Shown in pieces: positions 36,229 to 44,700 of a stretch of 64,000 bases of DNA (within the stretch, counting starts at the first letter, position 1; every line of letters starts with the position of its first letter). Under the pieces are notes generated by a model. The model worked only from the letters and a program-made list of their open reading frames with translations. It was not told the DNA's origin and did no database searches. The translations under genes and the position numbers were made by a program. Source of the stretch: Serratia sp. PL17 (GTDB lineage Bacteria; Pseudomonadota; Gammaproteobacteria; Enterobacterales; Enterobacteriaceae); NCBI RefSeq assembly GCF_017832355.1, contig NZ_JAFIBY010000008.1, positions 62,001 through 126,000 of the forward strand, written 5' to 3'.

Positions 36229-36669
36229 TTATTGCTGGCGAATCTCTGCTACCGAGGTTTGAACTTCATATCCTAACAGGTAGAGGGCTTGCTCCAGCGC
36301 TTCCACTTTTGAGGCGTAGGCGACGTCCAGCAGGCGATCCATCTGCCCAGCGTTAAACCCTAATTGACGTGCCAGAGAGGCTTTAGAGGCGCTGCTGGAC
36401 AGCATAATGTTATGCAGTTCGAGTTTGAGTTTGACCAATACGGGCACATGGATCGCTAATTCTTCCGGTAAGGCGCGGGAAGGGGGAGGTACCGGTCGGC
36501 CCTCTTCCATTTCCAGCTTGATGGCAATCAACAGGCTTTCCTGGGCTTCAAGCTCTACATCTTCACGCTTATAGCAGGCGGCCTGTTGTTCAGGAAAATC
36601 ACGAAAGTGGATCTGCCAGGCATCGCTATCGTTATCAAAGCTGTAATGGGCGGGGTAGTGGCAAGACAT
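36229..36669 (-). CDS. HicB-family antitoxin-like protein without a partner toxin
   Basis: This 146-residue protein has the HicB layout. The N-terminal partial RNase-H-like fold (YPAHYSFDNDSDAWQIHFRD) is followed by a helix (EDVELEAQESLLIAIKLEME) and PVPPPS. After a central linker there is a C-terminal helix-turn-helix (KASLARQLGFNAGQMDRLLD). HicB normally neutralises the HicA mRNA interferase. Only 71 bp separate it from the next upstream gene and only 90 bp from the next small gene downstream, so there is no room for a complete hicA. It may act as a free DNA-binding regulator or be a relic. It lies 71 bp downstream of the DUF805 gene. Confidence 0.75.
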   Translation of the reverse strand: MSCHYPAHYSFDNDSDAWQIHFRDFPEQQAACYKREDVELEAQESLLIAIKLEMEEGRPVPPPSRALPEELAIHVPVLVKLKLELHNIMLSSSASKASLARQLGFNAGQMDRLLDVAYASKVEALEQALYLLGYEVQTSVAEIRQQ

Positions 36670-36740
36670 GGTATTTCCTGTTTGGCGCGAAGTAATGCGG
36701 CATTGTGACCGCTCGGCGTGCAGATAGCCAGTGGCGATGG

Positions 36741-37187
36741 TCAGGCCTTCATCGGTTTACGCGTGCATAATCCCGTAGGCAACAACAACGCGCATAACAG
36801 GCCAATCAGGCTAATAATGATGAGCCAGCGCGTCACTGGGCCGGGGTAATAATTATTCACCACGCTGAGCAGATACAGGGCTAACGCCAGAGGCCAACCA
36901 GGTGTACCTATGTCATTAAGGCGAAATGCGGTGCGGGCTACCAGCCAAAGGGTTAAACCTATCCAACACAGTGACCACAGCATAATGCACAGCAGGTAGA
37001 CAAACACCGCAAAAAACGTGCTGATATCACTGTGCGCGTAAGTTCGGAAGAGATTTTGATCGAGATAAGGTGACAGGTATAACAACAGTGCCAGGCCCGC
37101 GGCGAACACCATCACGGAGAAAACATACTCCTTGCGTGCTATGCGGCGTTTAAAGACATTTTTAGCGATCTGTCCGAGAGAATCCAA
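36741..37187 (-). CDS. DUF805 family inner-membrane protein
   Basis: This 148-residue protein has about four hydrophobic helices. Two features match DUF805: the N-terminal FKRRIARKEYVFSVMVFAAG and the loop ARTAFRLNDIGTPGWPLALA (family pattern ARRLHDIGRSGW). The canonical histidine of that loop is Asn here. The function of the family is unknown. It is probably transcribed with the HicB-like gene downstream; the upstream 293 bp are shared with divergent mltB. Confidence 0.7.
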   Translation of the reverse strand: MDSLGQIAKNVFKRRIARKEYVFSVMVFAAGLALLLYLSPYLDQNLFRTYAHSDISTFFAVFVYLLCIMLWSLCWIGLTLWLVARTAFRLNDIGTPGWPLALALYLLSVVNNYYPGPVTRWLIIISLIGLLCALLLPTGLCTRKPMKA

Positions 37188-37268
37188 AATAACATTCCGT
37201 TGTATCCGTCATTGCTGACAGGGTTGCAGCCAAAAAGAGGGGCAGTGTAGTGATGCGCTGTGGCGTGT

Positions 37269-37287
37269 CAATATGATAATTGTTCTC
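37269..37287. promoter_or_regulatory. Possible Fur-like sequence between the DUF805 gene and mltB
   Basis: TGATAATTGTTCTCA gives about 13 of 19 matches to the Fur consensus, in the otherwise unremarkable 293-bp divergent region. Neither neighbour is a known Fur target, so this may be chance. Confidence 0.25.
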
Positions 37288-37480
37288 ATTTAATCAAGGT
37301 TTACGTTTCGGCGGAATAGTTGCCTACCCTAACTAATTCTTTGTTTCTGTGCTTCAAATCACGTTTTTGGCTATTTTGGCTTACCGCCTTGTGATGAGCG
37401 ACATAATCCAGTTTGTTCGCACCAGACAATGGATTAACATAATCACCACTTATCACTGGCCTGGCTTATATGGATATCCG

Positions 37481-38566
37481 ATGCGTCATTTAGTTGCTCT
37501 TCTCCCCCTGCTTACCTTACTCACTGCCTGTAGCAGCGGGCCGAAGCCGACCCCAGCTACGCCTCAGGACAGCACGGTGAAAGGTGGGTTCCTGCTGACG
37601 CCAGCGCATTCCGGTCAGCCACTGGGCGGTGATTTTGCCAATAACCCCAATACGGCCCGTTTTATCGATAAAATGGTTCAGGAACACGGTTTTGATCGTC
37701 AACAGCTGCATGATGTACTGGCCCAAGCCAAGCGACTGGATTCCGTGTTGCGGTTGATGGATCGCCAAGCGCCAACGCCATCCACACAGGCACCCTCAGG
37801 ACCGAACGGCTCCTGGCTGCGCTATCGCAATAAATTTATTACGCCGGATAACGTGCAAAATGGCGTGCAGTTCTGGAACCAGTATCAGGATGCGCTGCAG
37901 CGTGCTTATCAGGTCTATGGCGTACCACCCGAAATCATTGTCGGTATTATCGGTGTTGAAACCCGCTGGGGCCGCGTGATGGGTAAAACCCGTATTATTG
38001 ATGCGCTGGCTACCTTGGCCTTCGACTATCCCCGCCGTGCCGATTATTTTGCCGGCGAGCTGGAAACCTTCCTGCTGATGTCACGCACTGAAGGGGATGA
38101 TCCGCTGGATCTACGTGGTTCATTTGCCGGAGCGATGGGGTACGGCCAGTTTATGCCATCCTCATTCAAAAGTTACGCTGTAGACTTTAACGGTGATGGT
38201 CACATTAACTTGTGGGATCCGGTGGATGCGATTGGCAGTGTGGCTAACTACTTTAAAGCACACGGCTGGGCCAAGGGCGAACCTGTTGCGGTGCAGGCTA
38301 ACGGCCAGGCGCCAGGGTTGGAAAATGGGTTTAAAACGCGTTACTCCGTTGCCAGCCTGGCAGCGGCAGGCCTGACTCCACAGGGTTCCTTGGGCGATAA
38401 CCAAGAGGCCAGCCTGCTGCGTCTGGATATTGGCACCGGCTATCAGTATTGGTATGGATTACCTAACTTCTACACCATTACCCGCTATAACCACAGCACC
38501 CACTATGCGATGGCAGTGTGGCAGTTGGGAGAGGCGGTGGGCCGTTCGGCGCGCGGCGGGTTCTAA
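37481..38566 (+). CDS. mltB: Membrane-bound lytic murein transglycosylase B
   Basis: This 361-residue outer-membrane lipoprotein cleaves the glycan strands of peptidoglycan with 1,6-anhydro product formation. The lipoprotein signal ends LLTAC with the lipidated Cys17. The catalytic acid Glu160 lies in VGIIGVETRWGRVMGKTRII, and SFAGAMGYGQFMPSSF and NGDGHINLWDP (the EF-hand-like calcium loop of Slt35) follow. The length equals E. coli MltB (361). The start at 37481 is fixed by the lipoprotein signal; the frame is open for 132 bases upstream. It ends at a terminator. Confidence 0.96.
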   Translation: MRHLVALLPLLTLLTACSSGPKPTPATPQDSTVKGGFLLTPAHSGQPLGGDFANNPNTARFIDKMVQEHGFDRQQLHDVLAQAKRLDSVLRLMDRQAPTPSTQAPSGPNGSWLRYRNKFITPDNVQNGVQFWNQYQDALQRAYQVYGVPPEIIVGIIGVETRWGRVMGKTRIIDALATLAFDYPRRADYFAGELETFLLMSRTEGDDPLDLRGSFAGAMGYGQFMPSSFKSYAVDFNGDGHINLWDPVDAIGSVANYFKAHGWAKGEPVAVQANGQAPGLENGFKTRYSVASLAAAGLTPQGSLGDNQEASLLRLDIGTGYQYWYGLPNFYTITRYNHSTHYAMAVWQLGEAVGRSARGGF

Positions 38567-38585
38567 ACTCGTGAGCACTGATGAG

Positions 38586-38610
38586 AAAGGCCGCTGAAGC
38601 GGCCTTTTTT
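38586..38610. terminator. Terminator between mltB and the porin gene
   Basis: The stem AAAGGCCGC/GCGGCCTTT has a four-base loop and continuing T residues. It is 20 bp past mltB and 14 bp from the porin stop, usable from both sides. Confidence 0.9.
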
Positions 38611-38623
38611 ACGTCGGTAGGGA

Positions 38624-39775
38624 TTAGAAATCGTAACGCAGGCGTACCAGTGTCATATCACCGAGATTGTCGGTGCTTGACGTCAGCACGTGTTCCACAT
38701 CGACGCGGAAGCCGTAATCAAACTGTACGGTAACGCCCAGACCGTTATCGATACGCTGATAATCGCGGCCGCTCACGTACTGCAGGCGGTCACCCATAAA
38801 GTATGGCATCACGGATTTCACCGCATATTGCCCCACAGGTAGGGTGTAACCGGCCAGATACTCAATGCCCCAAGCGTCACCGGCGAAGTAGTCGTTAACG
38901 TTGGCTTTCTTGGTGGTCAGGAAGTTGTTGTACCAACCGCCGCCGAAGGTCAGTGTCCAGTTATCTGGTTTCCAGCTCAGCGCAGTACCCAGAATGTTTT
39001 GGTCATAATCTTTGGTGGTGTGGGTAGCGGGATCGCGCATCTCTGCACGGGTATAGTTCCACGCGGTGCCCCAGGTCAGATCAGGCGTCAGGTGGTAATC
39101 CACGCCCAATGAACCGCCGCCTTCACGCTTGTAGCGCAGGCCATTACCCGGCAGATATTCGTTGTCGCTGAACAGATAGGACGCATAAACGTCCGCGTCA
39201 CCGAAGGTATTTTTGTACTTCAGCATTTTGCGTGAGCGGTAAGAACCGTCGTAATCGCCGTTGATGCCGTTCCCCGGAGCCTGGGCCAGCATGTCATAGT
39301 CCCAGATATCGGTTTTGGCGCCGACTACGTCATAGTACACGCTGTTTTGCTGACCAAAGGTCAATTGTCCCCAGGTTTTACTTTTCAGACCGGTATATAG
39401 CATGCGGCGGCTGGTGTTGTTGGCACCATCGGCATAGTGATTATCCCAGTTGAAGAGTGCAGGAATGTTCACGCCCAGCTCGTAATAGCTGATCCAGCTA
39501 ATGTCATCGAACAGGTAGTAATCAGCGGCAAAGCGGAAGCGGGTGCCTCCGTCGAACCCGTTACGCTTGTAAGAGCCCTTATCGCCATCGCCGGTCATAT
39601 TGTTGAACTGCGGACGGATACTGCCACCGACCGTAAAGTTAAGGCGGCTCAGCGGATCGCCCGCCTGCGGGTCCTGCTTCAGCAAAGTGATTTCAGCTTG
39701 GGCAGCAAAAGAAGTACTACCCACGATCAGTCCCAGAGCAACGGCCTGGGTTAATGCGCGCAATGTGTATGTCAT
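38624..39775 (-). CDS. Outer-membrane porin-like beta-barrel protein
   Basis: This 383-residue protein has the signal peptide MTYTLRALTQAVALGLIVGS (cut near AQA-E). The mature part shows alternating aromatic/polar strands typical of a 16-strand barrel (TGLKSKTWGQLTFGQQNSVY; KMLKYKNTFGDADVYASYLF) and ends with the outer-membrane assembly signature LVRLRYDF. It is not clearly OmpC/OmpF. The long loop GDGDKGSYKRNGFDGGTRFR and overall type suggest a specialised porin; substrate unknown. ATG 39775 follows AGGGATATAAA. It stands alone. Confidence 0.85.
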   Translation of the reverse strand: MTYTLRALTQAVALGLIVGSTSFAAQAEITLLKQDPQAGDPLSRLNFTVGGSIRPQFNNMTGDGDKGSYKRNGFDGGTRFRFAADYYLFDDISWISYYELGVNIPALFNWDNHYADGANNTSRRMLYTGLKSKTWGQLTFGQQNSVYYDVVGAKTDIWDYDMLAQAPGNGINGDYDGSYRSRKMLKYKNTFGDADVYASYLFSDNEYLPGNGLRYKREGGGSLGVDYHLTPDLTWGTAWNYTRAEMRDPATHTTKDYDQNILGTALSWKPDNWTLTFGGGWYNNFLTTKKANVNDYFAGDAWGIEYLAGYTLPVGQYAVKSVMPYFMGDRLQYVSGRDYQRIDNGLGVTVQFDYGFRVDVEHVLTSSTDNLGDMTLVRLRYDF

Positions 39776-40187
39776 TTTATATCCCTGTGTATGCTTGCCA
39801 CTCTCACTGGACCTTCGGGTATCAGTGATTGGCTCAGTAAATTTCCTGAGCGTTTTCATCGCTTTTCTTGGTTTTGTAAAAGCGGGCGCATATTTAACAC
39901 GATTTTGATCACAAAAAGTTACTTTTCTTGCTAATTATTTGATTTGTTTTTAATCACCTGCAAGGGCGGGCGTGCAAGAAACCGGCGTTATGGCGGGCTT
40001 CAACGTATCGACCGGTTAGGGGGACAGCGTTCGGATGAACTCAGCTAACACAAAGCATTATATTTTTCACTTGTCAGAGAATGCCATATGCCGTGTAATT
40101 TCATTGCGGCCAGAGACAGTTTAATACGTGGTTTTTTCGTTTTATTTTACAAAATTTACCGAGCTAACAAGGGACGTTTAGAACGCT
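39776..40187. other. Intergenic region upstream of the porin gene
   Basis: This 412 bp contains the porin promoter in the left part and unremarkable AT-rich DNA on the right. TTTTGATCACAAAA near 39901-39914 resembles part of a CRP site. No further gene was supported; a 62-codon frame from 40088 lacks a ribosome site. Confidence 0.4.
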
Positions 40188-40478
40188 ATGAGATTTTATT
40201 TCGCACTGTTGATAGGGCTTTTTTCATTGCCGCTAATGGCGGCGGAGTCTCACGTCTGCCATTCGCAGTCATATGATTATGCGAGTATTGGCAAGTTAAG
40301 GTTGAGCGATGATACGACTTTTACTTGCCGCGGAGTCGGTCAGTTCACTATTCCTGACTTAGCTAAGCGTGGTTGGAAGGTTATTCACGTGGCACAGCAG
40401 ACGGAATATACCGGTGACGTGGACAGTGATAGTGAGGTGATTAAAATGTACCAGGAAATAGTCGTCTATAAAGAATAA
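40188..40478 (+). CDS. Small exported protein of unknown function
   Basis: This 96-residue protein has a convincing signal peptide (MRFYFALLIGLFSLPLMAAE). The mature part is short, with two cysteines, one soon after the cleavage site (ESHVCHSQ) and one in TTFTCRGVG, that could form a disulfide in the periplasm. The C-terminal half (GWKVIHVAQQTEYTGDVDSD) looks like a beta-rich domain. I do not recognise the family. ATG follows AGGGACGTTTAGAACGCT, a somewhat distant ribosome site. The DNA is more AT-rich than the neighbours. Confidence 0.65.
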   Translation: MRFYFALLIGLFSLPLMAAESHVCHSQSYDYASIGKLRLSDDTTFTCRGVGQFTIPDLAKRGWKVIHVAQQTEYTGDVDSDSEVIKMYQEIVVYKE

Positions 40479-40589
40479 AGACTACGTGTTTATCAGGTTC
40501 ACATATCGCCATTTTTTATTCGTGGTGAGGATGTGTCATATTCTTTTTTTCCATGTTGACAGAAGGATAGTACCAAAAAAATATAAATT

Positions 40590-40889
40590 ATGGATGTTGA
40601 TATTCACAGCTACCAAATGATCTGCGAAAGCCAATTCACTATTACTCTGCAAATATCCAAATATGCCTGGGGTTATCCTTTAATAACCTTAAGTGATAAC
40701 GGTGATTTTTTTGTGATGGAAAACACCCGGCGAGGGCGATTGCCTAATCAGATGCCGGTGGAAATAATAACCTTTACTAATAATGACTCTGTAGCATGGG
40801 ATAACAACCGTAAGCATATTTATTATTCGAAGTCAGGGCGTTTGTACAGCTGTGCGCTGGATTTTTCCTATGTTCCAAAGAAATGGTAA
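40590..40889 (+). CDS. Hypothetical protein (99 aa)
   Basis: A 99-codon frame in AT-rich DNA. The product (MDVDIHSYQMICESQFTITL...) has no signal peptide, an aromatic beta-like pattern, two cysteines, and no family I recognise. GAAGGATAG lies more than 20 bases before the ATG, so translation initiation is uncertain and the start may be wrong. It follows the small exported protein gene by 112 bp and converges on the DsdC-like gene. Confidence 0.45.
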   Translation: MDVDIHSYQMICESQFTITLQISKYAWGYPLITLSDNGDFFVMENTRRGRLPNQMPVEIITFTNNDSVAWDNNRKHIYYSKSGRLYSCALDFSYVPKKW

Positions 40890-40916
40890 TACGCACTCTG
40901 CTCATACCTCCGGCCA

Positions 40917-41846
40917 TCAGGCCAGAGGTGCTATCTTCATCATCCACTGTTTGAAAGCGATGATCTTCGGCCACTGGCGTTCGGTGGTGGTTGAAATAAA
41001 ATAACAATGTTCGCAAGGCAGAGTCATATTGGTAAACGGAATAATCAGCTCTCCGCTTTTAATCCAGTCTTGCACCAGATTAAGCCGGCCCATTGCGACG
41101 CCAAGATGCTGCGTTGCCGCCAGCACGGCCAGATCTGAGCGATCGAATTCCATGCTTTTGCTGTCGGTATCCAACCCCAGTTCAAAATGTTGTGACCAGG
41201 TTAGCCACTCGTCTTCACCCGAGTTGTATCGGTCGTGCAGCAGAGTGCAATCGGCCAGGTTTTCAGGCGCATTGTAGAGATTATGCTTTTGGGCGTATTG
41301 CGCAGTGCAGATTGGGACCATAGACTCGTGCATAAAGGCTTCGTCCAGTTGCTTGCCCGATGGCAGGCGACCGAAATACAGCGCTAAATCAACGCCTCGA
41401 TTGGCCAGATTGATATTTTCTTGGCCCGTGAGAATGTTTAAATGAATGGTGGGATACTGAGCAGTAAAATCGCTGATTCTGGGTATCAGTAAACATTGTA
41501 CAATCGAAGGATGCGAGTAAATGGTCAAGGTGCCCGTCAATTCACGGTTTCTAATATCAAGAATTTCTTGGGTTAGGGCGTCGAAGGAATGGCTTAACGA
41601 CCACTGCATACGCTCGCCTTCAGGTGTTAGCGTAATTCTGCGATGAAATCGTTGAAATAAAAGAAAACCCAGTTCTTTTTCTAACAGGTTAATTCTATGA
41701 CTTACAGCGCTGGGGGTAATTGAAAGTTCCTCTGCCGCCAATGAAAAGGATAAGTGGCGGGCAACACATTCAAAAGTATGCAAGCGAGAAAATTGATAGC
41801 TCGTCAGTGGACTTGCTCTTTTTGAATACTTCTTGTTGGGGAACAT
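40917..41846 (-). CDS. LysR-family regulator, DsdC-like
   Basis: This 309-residue LysR protein has its helix-turn-helix at residues 20-80 (LHTFECVARHLSFSLAAEEL then SITPSAVSHRINLLEKELG). Along its length it resembles E. coli DsdC, activator of D-serine deaminase: TLTIYSHPSIVQCLLIPRIS, FDRSDLAVLAATQHLGVAMG and RQWPKIIAFKQWM all have direct counterparts. E. coli dsdC lies near argW with dsdXA; here tRNA-Arg(CCU) is 1.7 kb away, but dsdX and dsdA are not in the window. It may regulate distant genes or be a remnant of the dsd locus. Confidence 0.82.
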   Translation of the reverse strand: MFPNKKYSKRASPLTSYQFSRLHTFECVARHLSFSLAAEELSITPSAVSHRINLLEKELGFLLFQRFHRRITLTPEGERMQWSLSHSFDALTQEILDIRNRELTGTLTIYSHPSIVQCLLIPRISDFTAQYPTIHLNILTGQENINLANRGVDLALYFGRLPSGKQLDEAFMHESMVPICTAQYAQKHNLYNAPENLADCTLLHDRYNSGEDEWLTWSQHFELGLDTDSKSMEFDRSDLAVLAATQHLGVAMGRLNLVQDWIKSGELIIPFTNMTLPCEHCYFISTTTERQWPKIIAFKQWMMKIAPLA

Positions 41847-42038
41847 GTTATTACTCCATTCACGTGATGTAATAATGGTAACATTTTAATGAAGGTAACT
41901 AAAATACGAATTGACGTGTTTTTTAGCCACGCTGGCATGTGGGGGTAATATTTTTTATGACGTGTTTTTTATGCAGAAAATTCAACGGTACGGAAGGGGG
42001 CGGGCAAGGATGACAGTCCATTGCCCTAAGGAGCTTGG

Positions 42039-42578
42039 TTACCACATCAAATCATCAGGGACAACAAAATCTGCGTAAGGATCTTCCTCGTCTTGCGCTT
42101 CCTGAGTGAGTTCAGCGCTTAATACAATGTAGCTCGCATCCCGTTGTGCGATTTTATTGGCTACGACCGCAGGTATAATCGCATACTCACCCTCACTGTT
42201 ATTGTCAGTAATCAGGCGGGCAATGGCGAGGCGACCATTGATCAATTGGGTTTGAGTCGCCTTATCTACAGAGATATTTTTGATCAGATTATTATCTGTG
42301 AAGTTATAGCTAATATCACCCTTTGAAATAACGATTCTGTTCATTTCAATGAGTTGTTTAATCTGCGCTTTATACTCTTTCGATAAGGCCGCTTGTTTTT
42401 GTTGCTCACTTAACTGTTTGTCACGCTCGATTTGCGTCTTCTTGTTTAATTCTACGGCTTCTCTCGCCTCACGAGCCTGGACGCGTGACTTTTTAGCCGT
42501 TCTTTGCACTTTTTCTAGCTTCTTGCTGCTGACGAGTCCAGCTTTAAGCATCTGCTCTTGTAATGTGAGTTTTGTCAT
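42039..42578 (-). CDS. yaiL: DUF2058 nucleic-acid-associated protein YaiL
   Basis: This 179-residue cytoplasmic protein has the N-terminal signature KLTLQEQMLKAGLVSSKKLE. A long charged, probably coiled-coil helix covers residues 20-75 (KKTQIERDKQLSEQQKQAAL), followed by a compact C-terminal domain (YNFTDNNLIKNISVDKATQT). This is the DUF2058 layout of E. coli YaiL. The family is annotated as polynucleotide-associated, without an established mechanism. It stands alone between the DsdC-like regulator and a transposase remnant. Confidence 0.85.
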   Translation of the reverse strand: MTKLTLQEQMLKAGLVSSKKLEKVQRTAKKSRVQAREAREAVELNKKTQIERDKQLSEQQKQAALSKEYKAQIKQLIEMNRIVISKGDISYNFTDNNLIKNISVDKATQTQLINGRLAIARLITDNNSEGEYAIIPAVVANKIAQRDASYIVLSAELTQEAQDEEDPYADFVVPDDLMW

Positions 42579-42911
42579 GTTCGTTTCTAAAATCGATTAA
42601 ATCGTGTCTGGGATTATACCTTTAATAGTCGACACTGTGCCAGATTCTGAAACCGGGTCATGCGTTATCCTGGTAACCCTGAGAGGCCTTTCGAAGGCTT
42701 CAGGACCAATGCCACTGAAATGACTGTGGCGGGTGCCGTTGTAGAATGCTGCAATGCAATGTTTTCGTTTCAATGCCCCTCAAATCCCTTTATGCCACTG
42801 GATTAACTGGACAAAACTTAACCCAGATCAACCCAAATGAGAATAATTCTCCACTCGTTTAGCGATTAGCAATTACTTTATAGAAACAAGAAAACGTCTT
42901 CGGGAGTGATA
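42579..42911. other. yaiL-DoxX intergenic region
   Basis: This 333 bp holds the transposase remnant in its middle. The right-hand part (42781-42911) is AT-rich and presumably holds the promoter of the DoxX gene (GAGAATAATTCTC palindrome at 42839-42851). Confidence 0.5.
42660..42780 (-). pseudogene. Remnant of an IS3-family transposase (C-terminal end)
   Basis: The minus strand encodes ALKRKHCIAAFYNGTRHSHF then SGIGPEAFERP. This resembles the end of IS3-type OrfB proteins (pattern FYNxxRRHSxLGGxSPxxFE), with a residue missing before HS. The frame has no start, no catalytic DDE part and no inverted-repeat ends nearby. It is a short decayed fragment close to tRNA-Arg, a known integration hot spot in E. 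coli. Confidence 0.5.
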
Positions 42912-43343
42912 ATGATGAGGCAACTTTATATCCGCTTTACCACTGCGCTGAACAAACCTGATCTGGCCATTTTACTGCTGAGAATCACCTACGGTCTGCT
43001 GATTTTCCATGGCTGGCACAAGGTGCACGATGGCCTCGCCGGGATTGAAGGCATGCTGGCAGGCTATGGAGTCCCGGCGTTCGTGGCGTATGGTGTGATC
43101 ATCGGGGAAGTCATTGCCCCGATCATGATTATGCTGGGCATTTTCACCCGTCTTGCAGCGCTGTCAGCCGCAGCCACTATGGTTGTTGCGTGGTTGATGG
43201 TCGGTATCCACCAAACTTTCGCGCTGTCACCGGTCGGCGCGTGGGCGATTGAAGATATCGTGTATTACTTCATGGCAGCCGTTGTGATTGCGCTGTACGG
43301 CAGTGGCCGTTATTCCGTTATGAGTAACCCGGTATATCGCTGA
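42912..43343 (+). CDS. DoxX family membrane protein
   Basis: This 143-residue inner-membrane protein has four helices and the DoxX pattern: LLLRITYGLLIFHGWHKVHD, then GYGVPAFVAYGVIIGEVIAP, then LGIFTRLAALSAAATMVVAW. The histidine/lysine pair in the first loop and the glutamate in helix 2 are family features. DoxX proteins are linked to quinone or thiosulfate redox chemistry in other organisms; the role here is unknown. ATG 42912 has GGGAG five bases upstream; 42915 is an alternative start. Confidence 0.8.
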   Translation: MMRQLYIRFTTALNKPDLAILLLRITYGLLIFHGWHKVHDGLAGIEGMLAGYGVPAFVAYGVIIGEVIAPIMIMLGIFTRLAALSAAATMVVAWLMVGIHQTFALSPVGAWAIEDIVYYFMAAVVIALYGSGRYSVMSNPVYR

Positions 43344-43565
43344 TTTTCTCTCTCAGCGTGTTTTCTAATGAAACACGCTGAGTTTTCCATTTAACGTGAT
43401 TTATGGCTGTGTGGCGTAAATCGAACCTGCCATACCAACTTTTGTACCGACAATTAAGCGTGGCTGTGGGTAGAATTCGGTAGAGTTTCGGTAGAGTATA
43501 GAAGACAAAGTGAGTTGGTTAACTCATTGTTTTTTGAGTAAAGTAGATTTTGTTCGGCATCGGAA

Positions 43566-43640
43566 TGGTGTCCCCGACTGGAATCGAACCAGTAACTAGC
43601 CCTTAGGAGGGGCTTGTTATATCCGTTTAACTACGGGGAC
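43566..43640 (-). tRNA. argW: tRNA-Arg (anticodon CCU)
   Basis: A 75-nt cloverleaf with encoded CCA; anticodon CCT in CCTCCTAAGGG. The acceptor GTCCCCG pairs with CGGGGAC. It corresponds to E. coli argW, the attachment site of several prophages and islands. I found no second copy of its 3' end in the window, so no intact island is attached here. Confidence 0.96.
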
Positions 43641-43770
43641 GCTGCGGGCTGGCAACCTGAGGCTGCCGGGGTAGTATACCTTTTTTTACCCGCAGAATAA
43701 GCGCTTAGCGGTGCGTTTGCTCATTACATCGCCAATATGCGTTGAATTTTGCCTGCTGCGCTGATCGCGA

Positions 43771-44700
43771 TCACGGTTTCCTTGTCTTGTCGGTTTGTTT
43801 TTCTGCCTTTAGCCGCTCAGCCTTGTTTTTGTCACTCATGTCGTTGCGGATCTGCGCATGGCTGATTAACGCAAAGATAAAGGTGCCGCCAATAATGTTG
43901 CCTGCTAGCGTAGGGATAGCGAACGGGTAGATGAAATCGTGCCACGGAATGATGCCGCTAAACACCAGATAAAGGATCTCTACCGATCCGACCACGATAT
44001 GGGTGAGATCGCAAATCGCCACCAGGTAGGTCATGAGTACGATCACCCAAATCTTGGCTGCGCCAGCGGACGGAAACATCCACACCATGGTTGCAATGAT
44101 CCAACCGGCCAGAATGCCGTTAGCGAACATTTCCGACGGTGAGTTTTGCATGACCTCTTCAGACAGGCTAACGAAGGCGTTCCGGGTATTTTCATCAAAA
44201 ATCGGCATATGGATAAATGCCAGCGACGCCAGCCCGGTGCCAACCAGGTTACCCAGCAACACGACACCCCACAGGCGAAGCAGGATGATGATATTTCTCG
44301 GTGTCGGTTTATGCATGATCGGCAGTACGGCGGTCACGGTATTCTCGGTAAACAACTGCTGACGCGCCATGATCACGATGATAAAGCCAAAGGTGTAGCC
44401 AATATTTTCGATAAAGAAGCGGCTGGGGTCGTCCGGCAAGCGGGCGTGAAAAATGCCTTTCGCCATCAACGAGGCGCCCATCGACAGCCCGGCAGCCACC
44501 GCTGACCACAGTAACGCCCAGCCGTCGCGTTCCAGCTCTTTCTCACCTTCCATGCGGATCTGCTCATGTACTGCCGCCGCGCGTGAAGGTAAATTCTCTT
44601 CTTTTATCTCGATTTCGCTCTTGCCCTGCTCATGCTCCTTGCTTTCGACTTGCACGTCATTATCCGTATCTGCCTGCGGGTGAGGGTGTTGGTCGCTCAT
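43771..44700 (-). CDS. yfdC: FNT-family membrane protein YfdC
   Basis: This 309-residue protein has a formate/nitrite-transporter core with a long charged cytoplasmic N-terminus (residues 1-60, rich in Glu/Lys/His) and a Lys/Glu-rich C-terminal tail. Core motifs are GLSMGASLMAKGIFHARLPD, MARQQLFTENTVTAVLPIMH (first pore loop) and CDLTHIVVGSVEILYLVFSG, where the usual FNT histidine region reads DLTHIVVGS. This matches E. coli YfdC (310). ATG 44700 is preceded by GAGAGAGCAG; an upstream in-frame start would add 27 unconserved residues. It is syntenic with argW and mlaA of E. coli; substrate unknown. Confidence 0.88.
   Translation of the reverse strand: MSDQHPHPQADTDNDVQVESKEHEQGKSEIEIKEENLPSRAAAVHEQIRMEGEKELERDGWALLWSAVAAGLSMGASLMAKGIFHARLPDDPSRFFIENIGYTFGFIIVIMARQQLFTENTVTAVLPIMHKPTPRNIIILLRLWGVVLLGNLVGTGLASLAFIHMPIFDENTRNAFVSLSEEVMQNSPSEMFANGILAGWIIATMVWMFPSAGAAKIWVIVLMTYLVAICDLTHIVVGSVEILYLVFSGIIPWHDFIYPFAIPTLAGNIIGGTFIFALISHAQIRNDMSDKNKAERLKAEKQTDKTRKP

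Noticed and set aside
40088-40276. 62-codon frame upstream of the small secreted protein
   Set aside because: It overlaps the better-supported signal-peptide gene in another frame and lacks a ribosome site.
43566-43640. Integrated prophage or island attached at tRNA-Arg
   Set aside because: No integrase and no second copy of the tRNA 3' end in the window; only a transposase scar is present.
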